NCBI GenBank assembly: GCA_016185015.1
Contig: JACPOI010000028.1
Coordinates: 62,001-126,000, forward strand
DNA length: 64,000 bases
Direction: 5' to 3'
DNA from: Burkholderiales bacterium
GTDB lineage: Bacteria > Pseudomonadota > Gammaproteobacteria > Burkholderiales > Burkholderiaceae_C
Shown here: piece by piece, positions 24,994 through 34,453 of the stretch
How the letters are laid out: every line of letters begins with the position of its first letter
Numbering within the stretch: position 1 is the first letter of the stretch
Notes under the pieces: generated by a model
The model's input: the letters and a program-made list of their open reading frames with translations, nothing else
What the model was told of the DNA's origin: nothing
Database searches by the model: none
Program-made: the position numbers and the translations under genes

Positions 24994-27900
24994 AGCACCG
25001 ATCATCGGTTCCAGTTTGCCGGCCTACGCCGAGCTGCATGCCTTGAGCAACTTCAGCTTCCAGCGCGGCGCATCGAGCCCGGAGGAGCTGGTGACGCGGG
25101 CGCATGCGCTGGGCTACAGCGCGCTGGCCATCACGGACGAATGTTCCATGGCCGGGGTGGTGCGCGCCCATGGGGCGGCCAAGGAACTGGGGCTGCCGCT
25201 GCTGATCGGCACCGAGCTGGGCGTGGAGGCCGAGGGCGTGGAGGCGTGCTTCACCCTGTTGCTGCTGGCGCGCAGCCGCGCAGCTTATGGTGAATTGTGC
25301 GAACTCATCACGACGTTGCGCGCGAAGCCGGACAAGAAGAGCGGGCGCCGCTACCGCGTGCATGCGCAAGACTGGGACGCGCTGGGTCTGGACAGCCGCG
25401 AGCTGCTGGCCCTGCTGGTGCCGAACCGCGAAGCGCCGCGCCCCGAAGACGCGGCCTTTGCGCCCGCCCTCGCCGCGCGTCTGACCTGGCTGCAGCAACG
25501 GTTTGCAGCGTGCTGGCTGGTGGTGGAGTTGCTGCACCGGCTTGATGACGCGCTGTGGCTGGAGTGTCTGACCACGGCGGCGCACAGCGCGGGCGTGCCG
25601 CTCGTGGCCGCGGGCGGCGTGCACATGCATGTACGTTCGCGCAAGCCGCTGCAGGATGTGATGACGGCCATCCGCCTGGGTCGGCCCGTGGCCGATTGCG
25701 GTTTTGCCTTGTCACCCAATGCCGAGGCGCACCTGCGTTCACGCCAGCGCCTGGCCGCGCTCTACCCTGCGGAGCTGCTGGCCGAGACCGTGCGCGTGGC
25801 GCAACTCTGCCGCTTCAGCCTGGACGAACTCAAGTACGAGTACCCGGAAGAGGTGGTGCCCGCGGGCGAGACGCCGGCCTCTTACCTGCGCCGTGCCACG
25901 TTGGAAGGCGCGCAAGTGCGTTACCCGCAGGGCGTGCCGGCGGCGGTGCAGCAGCAGGTGGAACATGAGCTGGTGCTCATCAGCGAGCTGCACTACGAGA
26001 AATACTTCCTCACGGTCTACGACATCGTGCGTTTTGCGCGCAGCCGACACATCCTTTGCCAGGGCCGCGGCTCGGCGGCCAATTCGGCCGTGTGCTACTG
26101 CCTGGGCGTGACCGAGGTGGACCCGGCGCGCACCAGCGTGCTCTTCGAGCGCTTCATCAGCCGCGAGCGCGCGGAGCCGCCGGACATTGACGTGGACTTC
26201 GAGCACCAGCGACGCGAAGAGGTGATCCAGTACCTCTATGCCAAATACGGGCGTGATCGCGCCGCGCTCACCGCCGCCGTGCACACCTACCACGCACGCG
26301 GTGCGATACGCGACGTGGGCAAGGCGCTGGGCATGGACGAGGCGCTGCTCGACGCGCTGGCTCGCGCCCACCAGTGGTGGGACGGGCGCGAGGTGAACCA
26401 CGAGCGCCTGCAGGAACTGGGACTGGATGCGCAGAGCCGGCAGATCCGCCTGCTGATCGAGCTCACGCGGCCGCTGCTGGGGTTTCCGCGCCATCTCTCG
26501 CAGCACAGCGGCGGTTTCGTGCTCACGGGGAACAAGCTCACGCGTACGGTGCCCGTCATCCCCGCGGCCATGGAGGGGCGCACCACCATCGAGTGGGACA
26601 AGGACGACATCGACGCGCTGGGCCTGCTGAAGGTGGACGTGCTGGCCCTGGGCATGCTCAGCGCTATCCGCCGCGCGCTGGAGTTCGTGAGCCAGCGGCG
26701 CGGGCAGGCCTTCCGCCTGCAGGACATCCCGCCCGAAGATCCGGCCACCTACGAGATGATCTGCCGCGCCGACACGGTGGGGGTGTTCCAGATCGAGAGC
26801 CGCGCGCAGATGAGCATGCTGCCGCGCCTGCAGCCGCGCTGTTTCTACGACCTGGTGATCGAGGTGGCCATCGTGCGGCCCGGGCCCATCCAGGGCGGCA
26901 TGGTGCATCCCTTCCTGGCGCAGCGCGAGCGCCAGCGCCGCGGCGAGACCTTCACCCTGCCCAAGGAGGCGCTGCGCCCCGCGCTGCAGCGCACGCTGGG
27001 TGTGCCCATCTTCCAGGAACAGGTGATGCAGATCGCCATCATTGCCGCGGGTTTCACGCCGGGCGAAGCGGACCAGCTGCGCCGTGCCATGGCGGCGTGG
27101 AAGCGCCGCGGCGGGGTGGACAAGTTCCAGCGCCGCCTGATCGAGGGCATGACGGCGCGCGGTTACGAGCAGGAATTTGCCGAGGCTATCTTCCGGCAGA
27201 TCGAAGGTTTCGGCGAATACGGTTTCCCCGAAAGCCACGCGGCCAGCTTTGCGCTGCTGGTCTACGACAGCGCCTGGCTCAAGCGGCATGAGCCCGCGGC
27301 CTTTCTGGCCGGGCTGCTCAACTCATTGCCCATGGGGTTCTATGGTCCCGCGCAACTGGTGCAGGACGCGCAGCGCCATGGCGTCACGGTGCGGCCGGCG
27401 GACGTGCAGCACAGCGCCTGGGATTGCACGCTGGAGTCGGATGACGGCGGCCAGCCTGCGGTGCGCCTGGGCTTGCGCCTGGTGGCCGGGCTCAAGGAGG
27501 TTCGTGCGCAACACATCGTCGAGGCCCGTGCCCTGGGGCCCTACCGCAGCACCGAAGACCTGGCCCTGCGCGCCGGGCTGGACGCGCTGGACCTGAAGGC
27601 CCTGGCCAGCGCCGATGCGCTCATGAGCCTCAGCGGCCACCGTCGCCAGCAGGTTTGGGACGCGGCGGGGCTGCAGGCCGCGCCGGCCCTGCTCAAAGGC
27701 GCGCCGGTGCATGAAGCCGCACTGGCGCTGGAGGCCGCGCCCGAGGGCGAGGAGATCGTCTTCGACTACGCGGCCACCGGTCTGACATTGCGCCGCCACC
27801 CGCTGGCCCTGCTGCGTGAGCGCTTGCGCGCGCAACGTTTGCTGACTTCGGAGGAACTGCAGCAACTGCCCGATGGCCGGCCCGCGCGCGCCTGCGGCCT

Positions 27901-28159
27901 GGTGGTGGCGCGCCAGCAGCCGGGCACGGCCAAGGGGGTGGTTTTCGTGACGCTGGAAGACGAGACGGGCTCGGTGCAGGTGATCGTATGGAAGGCGCTG
28001 CGCGACAAGCAGCGCGAGACCCTGCTGTCAGCGCGTCTGCTGGCCGTCTTCGGCACCTGGCAGCGCCAGGGCCCGGTGTGCCACCTGATCGCGGGGCATC
28101 TGGAAGACCTGACGCCGCTGCTGGGGCGCCTGGCGACGCAGAGCCGGGACTTTCACTGA
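24986..28159 (+). CDS. dnaE2: Error-prone DNA polymerase III alpha subunit DnaE2
   Basis: 1057 residues, normal for DnaE2/ImuC. Polymerase of the SOS mutasome that copies past lesions. PHP domain at the N-terminus (YAELHALSNFSF, ALAITDECSMAGVVRAH), C-family polymerase core with the catalytic PPDIDVDFEHQRREEV, helix-hairpin-helix segment FGEYGFPESHAASFALLVY, and an OB fold near residues 970-1040 (GVVFVTLEDETGSVQVIVW). ATG 24986 lies within the end of imuB. Last gene of the LexA-controlled operon. Confidence 0.96.
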   Translation: MAEAPIIGSSLPAYAELHALSNFSFQRGASSPEELVTRAHALGYSALAITDECSMAGVVRAHGAAKELGLPLLIGTELGVEAEGVEACFTLLLLARSRAAYGELCELITTLRAKPDKKSGRRYRVHAQDWDALGLDSRELLALLVPNREAPRPEDAAFAPALAARLTWLQQRFAACWLVVELLHRLDDALWLECLTTAAHSAGVPLVAAGGVHMHVRSRKPLQDVMTAIRLGRPVADCGFALSPNAEAHLRSRQRLAALYPAELLAETVRVAQLCRFSLDELKYEYPEEVVPAGETPASYLRRATLEGAQVRYPQGVPAAVQQQVEHELVLISELHYEKYFLTVYDIVRFARSRHILCQGRGSAANSAVCYCLGVTEVDPARTSVLFERFISRERAEPPDIDVDFEHQRREEVIQYLYAKYGRDRAALTAAVHTYHARGAIRDVGKALGMDEALLDALARAHQWWDGREVNHERLQELGLDAQSRQIRLLIELTRPLLGFPRHLSQHSGGFVLTGNKLTRTVPVIPAAMEGRTTIEWDKDDIDALGLLKVDVLALGMLSAIRRALEFVSQRRGQAFRLQDIPPEDPATYEMICRADTVGVFQIESRAQMSMLPRLQPRCFYDLVIEVAIVRPGPIQGGMVHPFLAQRERQRRGETFTLPKEALRPALQRTLGVPIFQEQVMQIAIIAAGFTPGEADQLRRAMAAWKRRGGVDKFQRRLIEGMTARGYEQEFAEAIFRQIEGFGEYGFPESHAASFALLVYDSAWLKRHEPAAFLAGLLNSLPMGFYGPAQLVQDAQRHGVTVRPADVQHSAWDCTLESDDGGQPAVRLGLRLVAGLKEVRAQHIVEARALGPYRSTEDLALRAGLDALDLKALASADALMSLSGHRRQQVWDAAGLQAAPALLKGAPVHEAALALEAAPEGEEIVFDYAATGLTLRRHPLALLRERLRAQRLLTSEELQQLPDGRPARACGLVVARQQPGTAKGVVFVTLEDETGSVQVIVWKALRDKQRETLLSARLLAVFGTWQRQGPVCHLIAGHLEDLTPLLGRLATQSRDFH

Positions 28160-28224
28160 GTCACATGGATGGGGCCTTGAAATGGGGAGAGCCGCCACTA
28201 TCTCGCCCGCCAAGGAGACCCTGT

Positions 28225-28611
28225 ATGAACGCATCGGATGTGAAAGCCGTGGCCCAGGCCATGGCAGTGGACGAGGTGGACAGCCTGGACCCGGAAGACA
28301 AGTTCAAGCTCAGCCTGCAGGAAAAATTTGCGGTGCATCGTGTCATGCACGGCGAAGCCATCGCTGGCGCCCACCCGGAGTTTTATATGGCTGTGGCCAA
28401 GGCGCGCCGCCGCCTCGTGGTGCACGTGGAGAACAGAGGCGAGCGCCTTCTGGTCGACGTCGAACAGCTGTATGAGAACGCCCGGCGCCTGGGCACCCTC
28501 GACGCCGCGTTCCGGCACGCTTTTGAGACGCGTTGCGCCGGCCACGTGGTGGAAGGGCCGTTCCGCTGCAACTTCGCGTACGCGCACTGGGCCGAAGGCC
28601 CGATGGACTGA
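28225..28611 (+). CDS. Hypothetical protein, 128 residues
   Basis: Starts at ATG 28225 with a good ribosome binding site (AAGGAGA). No signal peptide or membrane helix. The N-terminal half is acidic and helical (DVKAVAQAMAVDEVDSLDPEDKFKLSLQEKF); the C-terminal part has two Cys (ETRCAGH and PFRCNFAYAHW) and many aromatics. No family is recognised. The gap from dnaE2 is 65 bases with no clear terminator, so it could be read from the SOS operon. It converges with prmC at 7 bases. Confidence 0.7.
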   Translation: MNASDVKAVAQAMAVDEVDSLDPEDKFKLSLQEKFAVHRVMHGEAIAGAHPEFYMAVAKARRRLVVHVENRGERLLVDVEQLYENARRLGTLDAAFRHAFETRCAGHVVEGPFRCNFAYAHWAEGPMD

Positions 28612-28618
28612 GGCGGGC

Positions 28619-29440
28619 TCAGCCGGGCTGCCACTGGCCGCCGCTGCAGCGCTCGATGCCGGCCAGGTCGCGGCGCGATTGCACTTCGCGGAAGCCCGCC
28701 TGCGCCAGCAGGGCGCGCACCGCCGCCGCCTGGTCCCAGCCATGTTCCAGCAGCAGCCAGCCACCGGGTTGCAGCCGGGCCGGCGCCTGTTTCACGATGG
28801 TGCGGATGGCGTCCAGGCCGTCGGGGCCGGAGGTGAGGGCCAGGCGCGGTTCGTGGCCGAGGTGTTCAAGGTGCGGATCGTCCTCGGTGATGTAGGGCGG
28901 GTTGGAGACGATCAGGTCGAACCTCCCCTGCAGGCCTTCGAGCCAGTGGCCGAGGTGGAAGGCGACATCGAGCGCGAGGCGCTGCGCGTTGGCCTGGGCC
29001 ACGGCCAGGGCTTCGGGGCTGGTGTCCACGGCCTCGACGCGGGCGCCGGGCCGCTGGCTCTTGAGCGCTAGGGCGATGGCGCCGCTGCCGGTGCCCAGGT
29101 CCACCACCGAGCCCTGCGGCGCCAGGTGTTCGAGCGCCCAGTCGACCAGGGTTTCGGTGTCGGGGCGCGGGTCGAGCACACGGGCATCGACCTGCAGCGT
29201 CAGGCCGTAGAACTCGCGCTGGCCCGTCAGGTAGGCCAGGGGCGTGCCGGCAGCGCGGCGGCGGGTGAGGTTGATGTAGCGCATCTCCGCATCGGGGCTG
29301 AGCGGGTCGCTGTCGTGGGCGACCAGCCAGGCGCGGTCGTTCTGCGGGCGGCCCAGGGCGTGCAGCAGCAGCAACTGCGCATCCAGCCGCTCCAGCCCAA
29401 GGGCGGAGCAGGCGGCGGCGAGGGCTTGCTGGATCTGCAT
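28619..29440 (-). CDS. prmC: Peptide chain release factor N5-glutamine methyltransferase
   Basis: 273 residues. Methylates the Gln of the GGQ motif in release factors RF1 and RF2. N-terminal helical domain, then a class I methyltransferase with the SAM motif VVDLGTGSGAIALAL and the catalytic NPPY (LIVSNPPYITEDD). It lies directly downstream of prfA, its substrate's gene, the usual pairing in bacteria. Confidence 0.96.
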   Translation of the reverse strand: MQIQQALAAACSALGLERLDAQLLLLHALGRPQNDRAWLVAHDSDPLSPDAEMRYINLTRRRAAGTPLAYLTGQREFYGLTLQVDARVLDPRPDTETLVDWALEHLAPQGSVVDLGTGSGAIALALKSQRPGARVEAVDTSPEALAVAQANAQRLALDVAFHLGHWLEGLQGRFDLIVSNPPYITEDDPHLEHLGHEPRLALTSGPDGLDAIRTIVKQAPARLQPGGWLLLEHGWDQAAAVRALLAQAGFREVQSRRDLAGIERCSGGQWQPG

Positions 29441-29503
29441 GGTGCTACTGAAAATGTAGCTGCATTGTAGGACTGCAAGCCCATTCCGGGGGGATTCAGG
29501 TGC

Positions 29504-30589
29504 TCAGTTGTTGCCTACTTCCAACTCGGCCAGCTGTTCGGCCTCGCGCGCATGGCGCAGGGCGTTCACCACGTCGTCCAGCTCGCCTTCCATGATGCGG
29601 TCGAGCTTGTAGAGCGTGAGGTTGATGCGGTGGTCGGTCAGGCGGCCCTGCGGGAAGTTGTAGGTGCGGATGCGGTCGCTTCGGTCCCCGCTGCCGATCA
29701 GGCCTTTGCGCATCGCGGCGTCCTTGGCGGCGCGCTCACTGCGGTCCTTTTCCTGGATGCGGGCCGAGAGCACCTGCAGGGCCTTGGCCTTGTTGCGGTG
29801 CTGGCTGCGGTCGTCCTGGCACTCGGCCACGATGCCGGTGGGAATGTGGGTGATGCGCACCGCCGAGTCGGTCTTGTTGATGTGCTGGCCGCCGGCGCCA
29901 CTGGCACGGTAGGTGTCGATGCGCAGGTCGGCCGGGTTGATCTGCACGGCCTGGGTCTCGTCCGGCTCGGGCAGCACGGCCACGGTGCAGGCGCTGGTGT
30001 GGATGCGGCCCTGGGTCTCGGTGGCGGGCACGCGCTGCACACGGTGGCCACCGGATTCGAAACGCAGGTCGCCGTAGACGTGGTCACCCGCGATGCGCAG
30101 CACTACTTCCTTGTAGCCGCCCAGTTCACTGGGCGACTCGCTGATGAGCTCGGTCTTCCAGCCGCGACGCTCGCAGTAGCGCGTGTACATGCGCAGCAGG
30201 TCGCCGGCGAACAGGGCCGACTCGTCGCCGCCAGTGCCAGCACGGATTTCCATGAAGGCGTTGCGCGCGTCGTCCGGGTCCTTGGGCAGCAGCAGGCGCT
30301 GCAGCTCTTCTTCGAGCTGGGTCAGCTCGGCCGTGGCCGCTGTGATCTCTTCCTGCGCCATCTCGGCCATGTCCGGGTCGGCCAGCATGCCCTGCGCACC
30401 GGCGAGGTCGGCCTCGCGCTGTTGGTAGCGGGTATAGCGGCCGGCCATCTGCGTGACTTCGCTGTGCTCGCGCGAGAGCGCGAGGAACTGGCCCATGTCG
30501 GCCATGATGTCCTCGCGCGAGAGCAGGAAGTTGAGTTCTTCCAGGCGCTGGGCGTAGCGTTCGAGTTGCTGGCGCAGAAACGGTTTCAT
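29504..30589 (-). CDS. prfA: Peptide chain release factor 1
   Basis: 361 residues from ATG 30589 ([16 protein letters not shown]). Recognises UAG and UAA and triggers peptide release; GGQ motif in [18 protein letters not shown]. The frame is open upstream to 30763, but that extension overlaps the hemA 3' end and has no family match. Order hemA-prfA-prmC is conserved in many proteobacteria. Confidence 0.97.
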   Translation of the reverse strand: MKPFLRQQLERYAQRLEELNFLLSREDIMADMGQFLALSREHSEVTQMAGRYTRYQQREADLAGAQGMLADPDMAEMAQEEITAATAELTQLEEELQRLLLPKDPDDARNAFMEIRAGTGGDESALFAGDLLRMYTRYCERRGWKTELISESPSELGGYKEVVLRIAGDHVYGDLRFESGGHRVQRVPATETQGRIHTSACTVAVLPEPDETQAVQINPADLRIDTYRASGAGGQHINKTDSAVRITHIPTGIVAECQDDRSQHRNKAKALQVLSARIQEKDRSERAAKDAAMRKGLIGSGDRSDRIRTYNFPQGRLTDHRINLTLYKLDRIMEGELDDVVNALRHAREAEQLAELEVGNN

Positions 30590-30689
30590 GCAGGTGTTCC
30601 AGATCCGGTGGGGTGGCCGACGTGCGGGGCGCGTGGGCGGATGAGAGCAAACCCTCGCCACGGCGGACGAGGTGCGGGGACAGTCGCCG

Positions 30690-31949
30690 CTAACGCTCTT
30701 TGCGCAGGAAGAAGTGCTGGATGGCGGTGCTGGCGCGCTCACGCGCGGCGGCGTCGCCGGCATGCAGCTCGGCCAGGGCGCCGTGCAGCATCTTCTGTGT
30801 CAGTCCCCTGGACAGGGTCTGGAGCACCGCGTCCACGTCTTCGCCGCGGGCCAGGGCCTTGCGCGCGCGCGCGATCTCGGCGGCGCGCCACTCGTCGGCC
30901 TGGGCATTGAGCTGCTGGATCAGCGGCACGGTGCTGCGCTGGTCCATCCAGTGCATGAAGCTCTGCACACCGGCGTCGATGATGACTTCGGCCTGGGCCA
31001 CGGCGGCCTGGCGGTTGGCCTGGCCGGTCTGCACCACGGCGGCCAGGTCGTCCACGGTGTAGAGGTAGACGTCGGACAGGCCCTTGACTTCGGGTTCGAT
31101 GTCACGCGGCACGGCCAGGTCCACCATGAACATGGGGCGGTGCTTGCGCTGCTTGAGGGCGCGCTCCACCGCACCCAGGCCGATCAGCGGCAGGGTGCTG
31201 GCGGTGCAGCTGATGACGGCGTCGAATTCGTGCAGGCGCTCGGGCAGTTCGGCCAGGCGCATGGTTTCAGCGCCGAAGCGGCCGGCCAGCTTTTCGCCGC
31301 GGTCCAGCGTGCGGTTGGCGATGACCATGGCCTTGGGATTTCTGGCGGCGAAGTGGGTAGCCGCCAGTTCGATCATCTCGCCGGCACCGACGAAGAGGAT
31401 GCGCACCTGCTGCAGGTCTTCGAACAGGTTGCCGGCCAGGCGTACGGCAGCGGCCGCCATGCTGATGGAGTGCGCGCCGATCTCGGTGGAGGTGCGCACT
31501 TCCTTGGCCACGGCAAAGGAGCGCTGGAACAGCTGGTTGAGTGTGGTGCCCAGGGCGCCGGCTTCTTCGGCCACGCGCACGGCGTCTTTCATCTGGCCCA
31601 GGATCTGCGGCTCGCCCAACACCATGGAATCCAGGCCGCTGGCCACGCGGAAGGCATGACGGGCGGCTTCATTGCCCTGCAGCGTGTAGGTGTGCGAACG
31701 CAGCTCCTCGGCCGAAACCCCGCCGCTTTTGGCCAGCCAGTCCAGCGTGGGCGCCAGCTCCAGCTGCTCGCTGGCGCAATAGATCTCGGTGCGGTTGCAG
31801 GTGGAGAGGATGGCAGCCTCGGGTGGGCGGGGGAGCGCACCGCGCAAGCCGTGTAAGGTGGGGGGGAGTTGGTCGAGCGCAAAGGCAAACCGGCCGCGCA
31901 AATCGAGCGGCGCGGTCGTGTGATTGATGCCCAAAGCCCAGACTGCCAT
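30690..31949 (-). CDS. hemA: Glutamyl-tRNA reductase
   Basis: 419 residues. First committed step of heme (and heme d1 and siroheme) synthesis by the C5 pathway: reduces glutamyl-tRNA to glutamate semialdehyde. Catalytic Cys in [15 protein letters not shown] domain [16 protein letters not shown], and C-terminal dimerisation domain. Starts [14 protein letters not shown] at ATG 31949. Head of the hemA-prfA-prmC operon. Confidence 0.97.
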   Translation of the reverse strand: MAVWALGINHTTAPLDLRGRFAFALDQLPPTLHGLRGALPRPPEAAILSTCNRTEIYCASEQLELAPTLDWLAKSGGVSAEELRSHTYTLQGNEAARHAFRVASGLDSMVLGEPQILGQMKDAVRVAEEAGALGTTLNQLFQRSFAVAKEVRTSTEIGAHSISMAAAAVRLAGNLFEDLQQVRILFVGAGEMIELAATHFAARNPKAMVIANRTLDRGEKLAGRFGAETMRLAELPERLHEFDAVISCTASTLPLIGLGAVERALKQRKHRPMFMVDLAVPRDIEPEVKGLSDVYLYTVDDLAAVVQTGQANRQAAVAQAEVIIDAGVQSFMHWMDQRSTVPLIQQLNAQADEWRAAEIARARKALARGEDVDAVLQTLSRGLTQKMLHGALAELHAGDAAARERASTAIQHFFLRKER

Positions 31950-32017
31950 GGCGAGATTATAAAATTTATAGATACATCAATGGTTTGCGCCATTTTTTAC
32001 CGGCGCCGGCCTGTTCC

Positions 32018-32293
32018 ATGAACCTCCAAGACATCCTCTTACACCTGCTCAACTTCGTTGCCCCGGCCTTCGCGCTGGCCGTGCTGCTGCCCCTGCTGGC
32101 CTGGCCTCTTTTCAGGAAGCGGACCGCCATGCCCTGGTGGGGGCAGGTACTGGTGAACTTTGCGGTGGGGGTGGGTGTGCTGCTGGCCAGCCTGTGGTGG
32201 CTGGGGCGCGACGGCAAGATGATGGCCTACGCCCTGCTGGTGCTGGCCGTGGCCAGTTCGCAGTGGCTGCTGGCGCGGGGCTGGCGGCGCTGA
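32018..32293 (+). CDS. Small membrane protein, 91 residues, unknown function
   Basis: ATG 32018 (MNLQDILLHLLNF). About three hydrophobic helices separated by short basic loops (LFRKRTAMPWWG, LGRDGKM) and an Arg-rich end. No family recognised beyond conserved small membrane proteins. It is divergent from hemA and followed by its own terminator, so it is a single-gene unit. Confidence 0.75.
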   Translation: MNLQDILLHLLNFVAPAFALAVLLPLLAWPLFRKRTAMPWWGQVLVNFAVGVGVLLASLWWLGRDGKMMAYALLVLAVASSQWLLARGWRR

Positions 32294-32306
32294 ACCAGCG
32301 CCTGAG

Positions 32307-32331
32307 AAGCCGGGCCCAGCCCGGCTTTTTT
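32307..32331 (+). terminator. Rho-independent terminator of the small membrane protein gene
   Basis: AAGCCGGGC / GCCCGGCTT, a 9-bp stem with a CCA loop that runs into TTTTTT. Confidence 0.9.
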
Positions 32332-32342
32332 GTGCCCTGCGC

Positions 32343-32864
32343 TCAGAAGTTGTAGATGACGCCGACGGACAGGCGTGTCAGGTCGGCCTTGCTGTTGGAA
32401 GACGGGATCTTGACCCGGCCCAGGCTCTCGTACTGCACACGCATGCTGAACTCGCGGTCGAACCGGATCTGGCCACCAAAGCCGTAGATCAGGTCGTCGG
32501 GCAGGCCGTTGATGCCGCCGTCGTGCACGCCCACGCCGGCCTTGCCGAACAGATGGACCTGGCTGTTGAGCGGCACCTTGCCCACGGCCACGGCGCTCAC
32601 GATGTTCTGGTTGATGCTCACGCGCCCGGGGCCGGGCACATCGGCCGTGGCGCTGCCGATCATCGTCAGGCCCGCTTCCAGGTCCAGGTTGTCGAGGTAG
32701 TGGTAGCCGCCGGAGAGCGTCAGCGCGCCGGGGCTGGAGTAGGAACCTGGTCCGCTCAGGCTGACGATGCCGTAGTCGGCGGCGGCGTAGTAACGCGCGT
32801 TCTGGGCCAGGGCGGGGGTGATAGCGGCGCTGCAGAGCAAGGCCGTGGCAAGGATCTTTTTCAT
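32343..32864 (-). CDS. Outer membrane beta-barrel protein (copy 1 of a tandem pair)
   Basis: 173 residues from ATG 32864. Signal peptide MKKILATALLCSAAITPALA, then repeated amphipathic strands and a terminal Phe (VGVIYNF), the signature for BAM-mediated insertion. It resembles 8-stranded OmpA/OmpW-type barrels. It shares the signal peptide style, FGKAGVGVH, GFGGQIRFD and QYESLGRVK with the next gene, so the two arose by duplication. The ligand or role is unknown. Confidence 0.85.
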   Translation of the reverse strand: MKKILATALLCSAAITPALAQNARYYAAADYGIVSLSGPGSYSSPGALTLSGGYHYLDNLDLEAGLTMIGSATADVPGPGRVSINQNIVSAVAVGKVPLNSQVHLFGKAGVGVHDGGINGLPDDLIYGFGGQIRFDREFSMRVQYESLGRVKIPSSNSKADLTRLSVGVIYNF

Positions 32865-32983
32865 GGCGTGAACCTGTCGTTGCAATGGAGGGCCCGCCGG
32901 GGGGCGGGGACGCGGACGGAATTATGGGAAGGCCGCGGCCACGCCTTGTAACGAGGTGTTATGTCCCTCTTCGCTTTGGGCGT

Positions 32984-33013
32984 AAAAAAAACCGGGCAGG
33001 GCCCGGCTTTTTT
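32984..33013 (-). terminator. Rho-independent terminator of the upstream barrel gene
   Basis: On the minus strand GCCGGGC-CCT-GCCCGGT followed by eight T; A and T runs flank both sides. It ends the gene at 33030-33581 before its paralogue. Confidence 0.85.
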
Positions 33014-33029
33014 GGAGAGCGGTGCAACT

Positions 33030-33581
33030 TCAGAAGTTGAGCACGCCGCCGATGGACACACGGCTGATGTCGGCACCCGGATCGCTGGGGCTGCTCTTGG
33101 ACTTGCCCAGGGCTTCGTACTGCAGGCGCAGGCCGAAGCGGGAGTTGATGTTGAACTGGCCGCCGAAACCGAGGATCACATTGGTGGTGGTTTCCTTGCT
33201 GTAGGTGCCGGAATAGGCACCGGTGCCCGTGACCTTGGCGGTGTGGAAACCGATGCCGGCCTTGCCGAAGAGGTCGAAGCTCTGCGACAGCGGCAAGATG
33301 CCGACCGCCAGGAAGCGGGCGTCGGCCTGCTCGGCGGTGGTGGTGCCGTTGTTGTAGACCAGGGTGGAGTCGCCGTAGCCGGTCAGGCCACCTTCAAGTG
33401 CGAAGTTGCGGTTGAAGCGGTAACCGCCCGAGACGGTGAGGGAGCCCGGGTTGGCGTAATTGGTGTTCTGCATTTTCAGCGTACCAGCATCCAGCGCGAG
33501 ATACCAGTGGCTCTCCTTTTGTGCCAGGGCGGGCGTGGCAACGGCTGCGCAAAGCAGGGCGGCGGCGATGATCTTTTTCAT
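33030..33581 (-). CDS. Outer membrane beta-barrel protein (copy 2 of a tandem pair)
   Basis: 183 residues. Signal peptide MKKIIAAALLCAAVATPALA, barrel strands and terminal LNF. Shares FGKAGIGFH, LGFGGQFNINSRFGLRLQYEALGK with the barrel at 32343. It has its own terminator, so the two paralogues are separate transcription units in tandem and can be regulated apart. Confidence 0.87.
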   Translation of the reverse strand: MKKIIAAALLCAAVATPALAQKESHWYLALDAGTLKMQNTNYANPGSLTVSGGYRFNRNFALEGGLTGYGDSTLVYNNGTTTAEQADARFLAVGILPLSQSFDLFGKAGIGFHTAKVTGTGAYSGTYSKETTTNVILGFGGQFNINSRFGLRLQYEALGKSKSSPSDPGADISRVSIGGVLNF

Positions 33582-33604
33582 GGGACTCCCGGAAAAGTTA
33601 AGGC

Positions 33605-33637
33605 AAAAAACGGTGCGCTCCCGCGAGGGAGCACGGT
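33605..33637 (-). terminator. Terminator of the ugp operon
   Basis: GCTCCC-GCGA-GGGAGC core stem, extended on both sides with one bulge; on the minus strand TTTTTT follows. It lies just after ugpQ. Confidence 0.75.
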
Positions 33638-33643
33638 GCGATT

Positions 33644-34453
33644 CTAGGTGCCTCTTCTAACGTCAGGGGCTGCGTGCGGGTTGACGGCCACGCGGTCGGG
33701 CTGCGCGGGATCGAAGAAATCCACGCGGTCGGTGATCAGGCCGTCGAGGCCCAGCGCCAGCAGATCTTGCGCAGCGCTGGCGTCGTTCACCGTGTAGCAC
33801 AGGCCGCGCAGGCCGGCTGCGCGCGTGCGCGCCACCAGGGCGGCATCCCACAGCGTGTACTTGCAGACCACGGCCACGCAGTCCAGTCTGCGCGCGGCGT
33901 CCAGCCAGCCCTCCCACAAGTTGTCCAGCAGCAGGGCGCGCGGCAGCGCCGGGGCCGCAGCCTGCGCGCCCGCCAGGGATTCGGGCTGGAAGGAACTGAG
34001 CAAGGGCGGCACCGCTGCTCCTTGCCACAGCTGCGCCGCGGCCTGTGCCACGACCTCGCCGGTCTGGCGCTCGGTGCCGGGGGTGGGTTTGATTTCGACA
34101 TTGAGCAGGCTGTCGTGGTCCAGGCAGAAGCGCGCAATAGTCTGCAGGGTCGGGATGGGCTCGCCGGCATAAGCGGGGGCCAGCCAGCTGCCCGCGTCCA
34201 GGCCAGCCAGCTGGGCCCAAGGCAAGGCGCCCGCCGTGCCCTGGCCGTTGCTGGTGCGTTCCAGGGTGGCGTCGTGCAGCAGGAAGGGCACGCCGTCGGC
34301 GCTGAGCTTCACATCGCATTCGAACATGCGCCAGCCGTGGGCGTGCCCGAGCTTGAAGGCGACCAGGGTGTTCTCGGGGGCCAGCTTGCCGGCGCCGCGG
34401 TGGGCGACCCAGCGCGGATAGGGCCAGGGCGGCGAGCCGGGCACCTGGCTCAC
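33644..34453 (-). CDS. ugpQ: Glycerophosphodiester phosphodiesterase
   Basis: 269 residues, cytosolic (no signal). Hydrolyses glycerophosphodiesters to glycerol-3-phosphate and alcohol. Catalytic HRGAG...PENT at residues 19-29, metal ligands [11 protein letters not shown] and a second His in [10 protein letters not shown], as in the GDPD family. The ATG overlaps the ugpC stop, and it is the last gene of ugpBAECQ. Confidence 0.95.
   Translation of the reverse strand: MSQVPGSPPWPYPRWVAHRGAGKLAPENTLVAFKLGHAHGWRMFECDVKLSADGVPFLLHDATLERTSNGQGTAGALPWAQLAGLDAGSWLAPAYAGEPIPTLQTIARFCLDHDSLLNVEIKPTPGTERQTGEVVAQAAAQLWQGAAVPPLLSSFQPESLAGAQAAAPALPRALLLDNLWEGWLDAARRLDCVAVVCKYTLWDAALVARTRAAGLRGLCYTVNDASAAQDLLALGLDGLITDRVDFFDPAQPDRVAVNPHAAPDVRRGT

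Noticed and set aside
30590-30763. A longer RF1 start at 30763
   Set aside because: The extension overlaps the hemA 3' end and precedes the normal RF1 start [12 protein letters not shown], which matches the family length.
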